In this document: positions 62,785 to 64,000 of the stretch, piece after piece
Numbering within the stretch: the stretch's first letter is position 1
Layout: the number at the start of each line of letters is the position of its first letter
NCBI GenBank assembly: GCA_003665935.1
Contig: QPLR01000002.1
Span: 558,001 to 622,000 of the forward strand
DNA from: Halobellus sp. Atlit-31R
Lineage (GTDB): Archaea > Halobacteriota > Halobacteria > Halobacteriales > Haloferacaceae
Direction of reading: 5' to 3'
Length of the DNA stretch: 64,000 nucleotides
The notes under the pieces: generated by a model
Seen by the model: the letters and a program-made list of their open reading frames with translations, nothing else
Told to the model about the DNA's origin: nothing
The model's database searches: none
Translations under genes and position numbers: made by a program

Positions 62785-62848
62785 TCGATCAACTGTTCGG
62801 CGACCCCCGTCAAAAGCGATTGGCCGGGCCGTCGCTCGCAGATTCGGA

Positions 62849-62910
62849 TGCGGGGGATGAGATATCGAACCACGGTCGCAACGAAGTTGCTCCCTGATTC
62901 AAATCCCACC
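62849..62910. repeat. Degenerate tRNA-Leu 3'-end copy with inverted T-arm fragment
   Basis: TGCGGGGGATG (62849-62859) is identical to the 3' end of the tRNA-Leu(TAA) gene 99 bp away. The similarity continues, degenerate, through the T-arm to about 62872. A hairpin GCAAC-GAA-GTTGC (62878-62890) follows. A T-arm-like GATTCAAATCCCACC on the opposite strand is at 62896-62910. The arrangement resembles an old attachment-site remnant near a tRNA. Confidence 0.45.
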
Positions 62911-62947
62911 GTTGACGGACGGTCCTCGCTAGCGCTCGGACACGTAG

Positions 62948-63032
62948 TGCGGGGGATGGGATTTGAACCCACGAACCCCTACGGGAGCGGATCTTAAGTC
63001 CGCCGCCTTTGGCCTGGCTCAGCCACCCCCGC
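62948..63032 (-). tRNA. tRNA-Leu (anticodon TAA)
   Basis: The gene is 85 nt. Acceptor GCGGGGG (63032-63026) pairs with CCCCCGC (62955-62949) and is followed by discriminator A. Anticodon stem GCGGA/TCCGC encloses loop CTTAAGA, giving TAA. The long variable arm is class II. No CCA is encoded. This is the second Leu tRNA in the window (the other is GAG at 7926). Confidence 0.96.
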
Positions 63033-63108
63033 GCAATCGGTCGTTCCGCAGACGCCCGGTTAGTGGTTTCGTTTCGACAGTGAGTTCGGAACGCACGTCG
63101 GTGCTCGC

Positions 63109-63456
63109 TTACCAGTCGACGCTGAGTGTCCCGTCGCCGTGCGGATCCGGCGCGATCTCCTCGTCGGTCCGGCGATCGACGACGTGGATGACTCCCTTGT
63201 CCTTCTTCGCGGGACAGACCTCCGCCGCGCGGATGTTCGCTTCGAGTTCGTCCTCGCCGATGAAGTACGACTTCGGCCGGGCGAGCCCCGACGTGATGTC
63301 CATCTCCCAGTTGTCGGCGACCTCCGCACACCGTCCCGCGCCGATACATTTGTTCCCCTCGAAGATGATCTTGTACGGCTTCTCGGAGACCGGTGGGGCG
63401 TCCGACTCGTCGCCGACGTCGCTGGGCTTCAGCGGCTCGTTCTCGGCGTCGCTCAT
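63109..63456 (-). CDS. Ferredoxin with three-cysteine cluster site
   Basis: The protein is 115 residues. It has Cys37, Ala40 and Cys43 in KCIGAGRCAEV, and Cys81-Pro82. The usual CxxCxxC is CxxAxxC, leaving three cysteines, the pattern of 3Fe-4S or incomplete 4Fe-4S ferredoxins. It is acidic and soluble. The electron partner is unknown. ATG 63456 is chosen because the upstream frame to 63504 is Arg-rich. The P450 7 kb away could be a user, but that is only proximity. Confidence 0.85.
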   Translation of the reverse strand: MSDAENEPLKPSDVGDESDAPPVSEKPYKIIFEGNKCIGAGRCAEVADNWEMDITSGLARPKSYFIGEDELEANIRAAEVCPAKKDKGVIHVVDRRTDEEIAPDPHGDGTLSVDW

Positions 63457-63669
63457 ACGTGTCGGTAGCCGCGGCGGCGTCTTTGCGCTGTCGGTTCGGC
63501 GCAAGGACGCGGGCGATAGAGACCCGGTAAGGACGTCCTACCGCCGGCCACGCGGTGTTCTACGTGGGCCTCCGTGCGGCCGGCGTCCCGAGGCACGGTA
63601 CGGTACGTAGTTTCGCGCCCGCGCGTGCGAGGGTTTAAGAACGGACATAGCCTAACGAAGGTACGTTCA

Positions 63670-64000
63670 ATGTCACGCGATACTGAGTACGGGGCCGGGC
63701 AGATTCAGGTCCTCGAAGGCTTAGAGGCCGTCAGGAAGCGCCCGGCGATGTACATCGGGTCGACGGACTCGCGGGGGTTACACCACCTCGTCTACGAGGT
63801 CGTCGACAACGCGATCGACGAAGCGCTCGCAGGCTACTGCGACCACATCGAGGTCACGATCCACGACGACGGCTCGGTGTCGGTCTCTGACAACGGCCGG
63901 GGCGTCCCGGTCGATACGCACGAGCAGTACGATCGCCCCGCCGTCGAGGTCATTATGACCGTGCTGCACGCCGGCGGCAAGTTCGACAACAAATCCTATC
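63670..64000 (+). CDS. gyrB: DNA gyrase subunit B (3' end outside window)
   Basis: The first 110 codons of GyrB are present. Starting [20 protein letters not shown], they include [19 protein letters not shown], the GHKL motif [11 protein letters not shown] and [11 protein letters not shown]. The protein continues beyond the window edge. TATA GTTTAAGAAC (63633-63642) lies 28 nt upstream, so it is leaderless. Its location downstream of top6BA on the same strand, though with many genes between, matches from memory the haloarchaeal topoisomerase neighbourhood. No intein is seen in the visible part. Confidence 0.96.
   Translation, partial: MSRDTEYGAGQIQVLEGLEAVRKRPAMYIGSTDSRGLHHLVYEVVDNAIDEALAGYCDHIEVTIHDDGSVSVSDNGRGVPVDTHEQYDRPAVEVIMTVLHAGGKFDNKSY

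Noticed and set aside
1..64000. CRISPR array, insertion sequence or transposase
   Set aside because: No regularly spaced 25-40 bp repeats, no terminal inverted repeats with a transposase, and no DDE or HUH motif were found.

Overview
The window looks like chromosomal DNA of a haloarchaeon. GC content is high. The predicted proteins are rich in Asp and Glu. Most starts are leaderless: a TATA box lies about 25-30 nt before the ATG or GTG and there is no Shine-Dalgarno site. Typical haloarchaeal genes are present: bacterioruberin carotenoid genes, adenosylcobalamin-dependent ribonucleotide reductase, topoisomerase VI next to ATP-dependent DNA ligase and gyrB, the proteasome beta subunit, and the HalOD1, aMBF1, TbsP and DUF555 families. 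The gene order around the carotenoid cluster and the lig-psmB-top6-gyrB region resembles Haloferacales such as Haloferax or Halorubrum. That placement rests on memory of gene order, not on a search.

Layout: 1-5 kb holds a YcaO protein cut by the window edge, the regulator TbsP, and the folate one-carbon pair glyA-folD. 5-10.4 kb holds a HAD phosphatase, an AlaX editing protein, aMBF1, tRNA-Leu(GAG), a DUF420 membrane protein and purF. 10.5-16.6 kb is visibly less GC-rich. It carries two convergent PAS-domain histidine kinases, gene-free DNA, a start-less gene fragment and tRNA-Val(GAC). 16.9-21.1 kb is the tryptophan operon trpDFEG. 21.1-25.3 kb holds a small membrane protein, nrdJ and a tiny zinc-finger protein. 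25.5-29.8 kb is the bacterioruberin cluster: crtB faces the tail of the crtD-lyeJ-cruF operon.

30-44.4 kb is a series of short units: an SDR enzyme, a ZIP-like protein, an APC permease with a TrkA-type protein, a cold-shock protein, membrane proteins, a spermidine-synthase-like protein, UspA, MsrB, a KaiC-like ATPase with a coupled partner, an FAD enzyme, a PHP hydrolase, a fused siroheme decarboxylase divergent from a TrpD-like protein, and cyclophilin. 44.5-64 kb is core information processing mixed with metabolism: top6BA, a HalOD1 protein, ligA, a glutamate-cysteine-ligase-like gene, psmB, DUF555, an HTH-CBS regulator, a P450, purM, an M50 protease, a TraB-family protein, UspA, a GH15 enzyme, tRNA-Leu(TAA), a ferredoxin and the start of gyrB.

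No CRISPR array, insertion sequence, intein or rRNA gene was seen. The most notable signals are codon-level avoidance of CATG across the window, related CACA/TGTG inverted repeats upstream of glyA, folD and purF, a degenerate tRNA-Leu 3'-end copy that may be an old attachment site, a helically phased AAACG array, a large insertion with an internal repeat in Top6B, and a TrpD paralogue that has lost the family's substrate-binding motifs.
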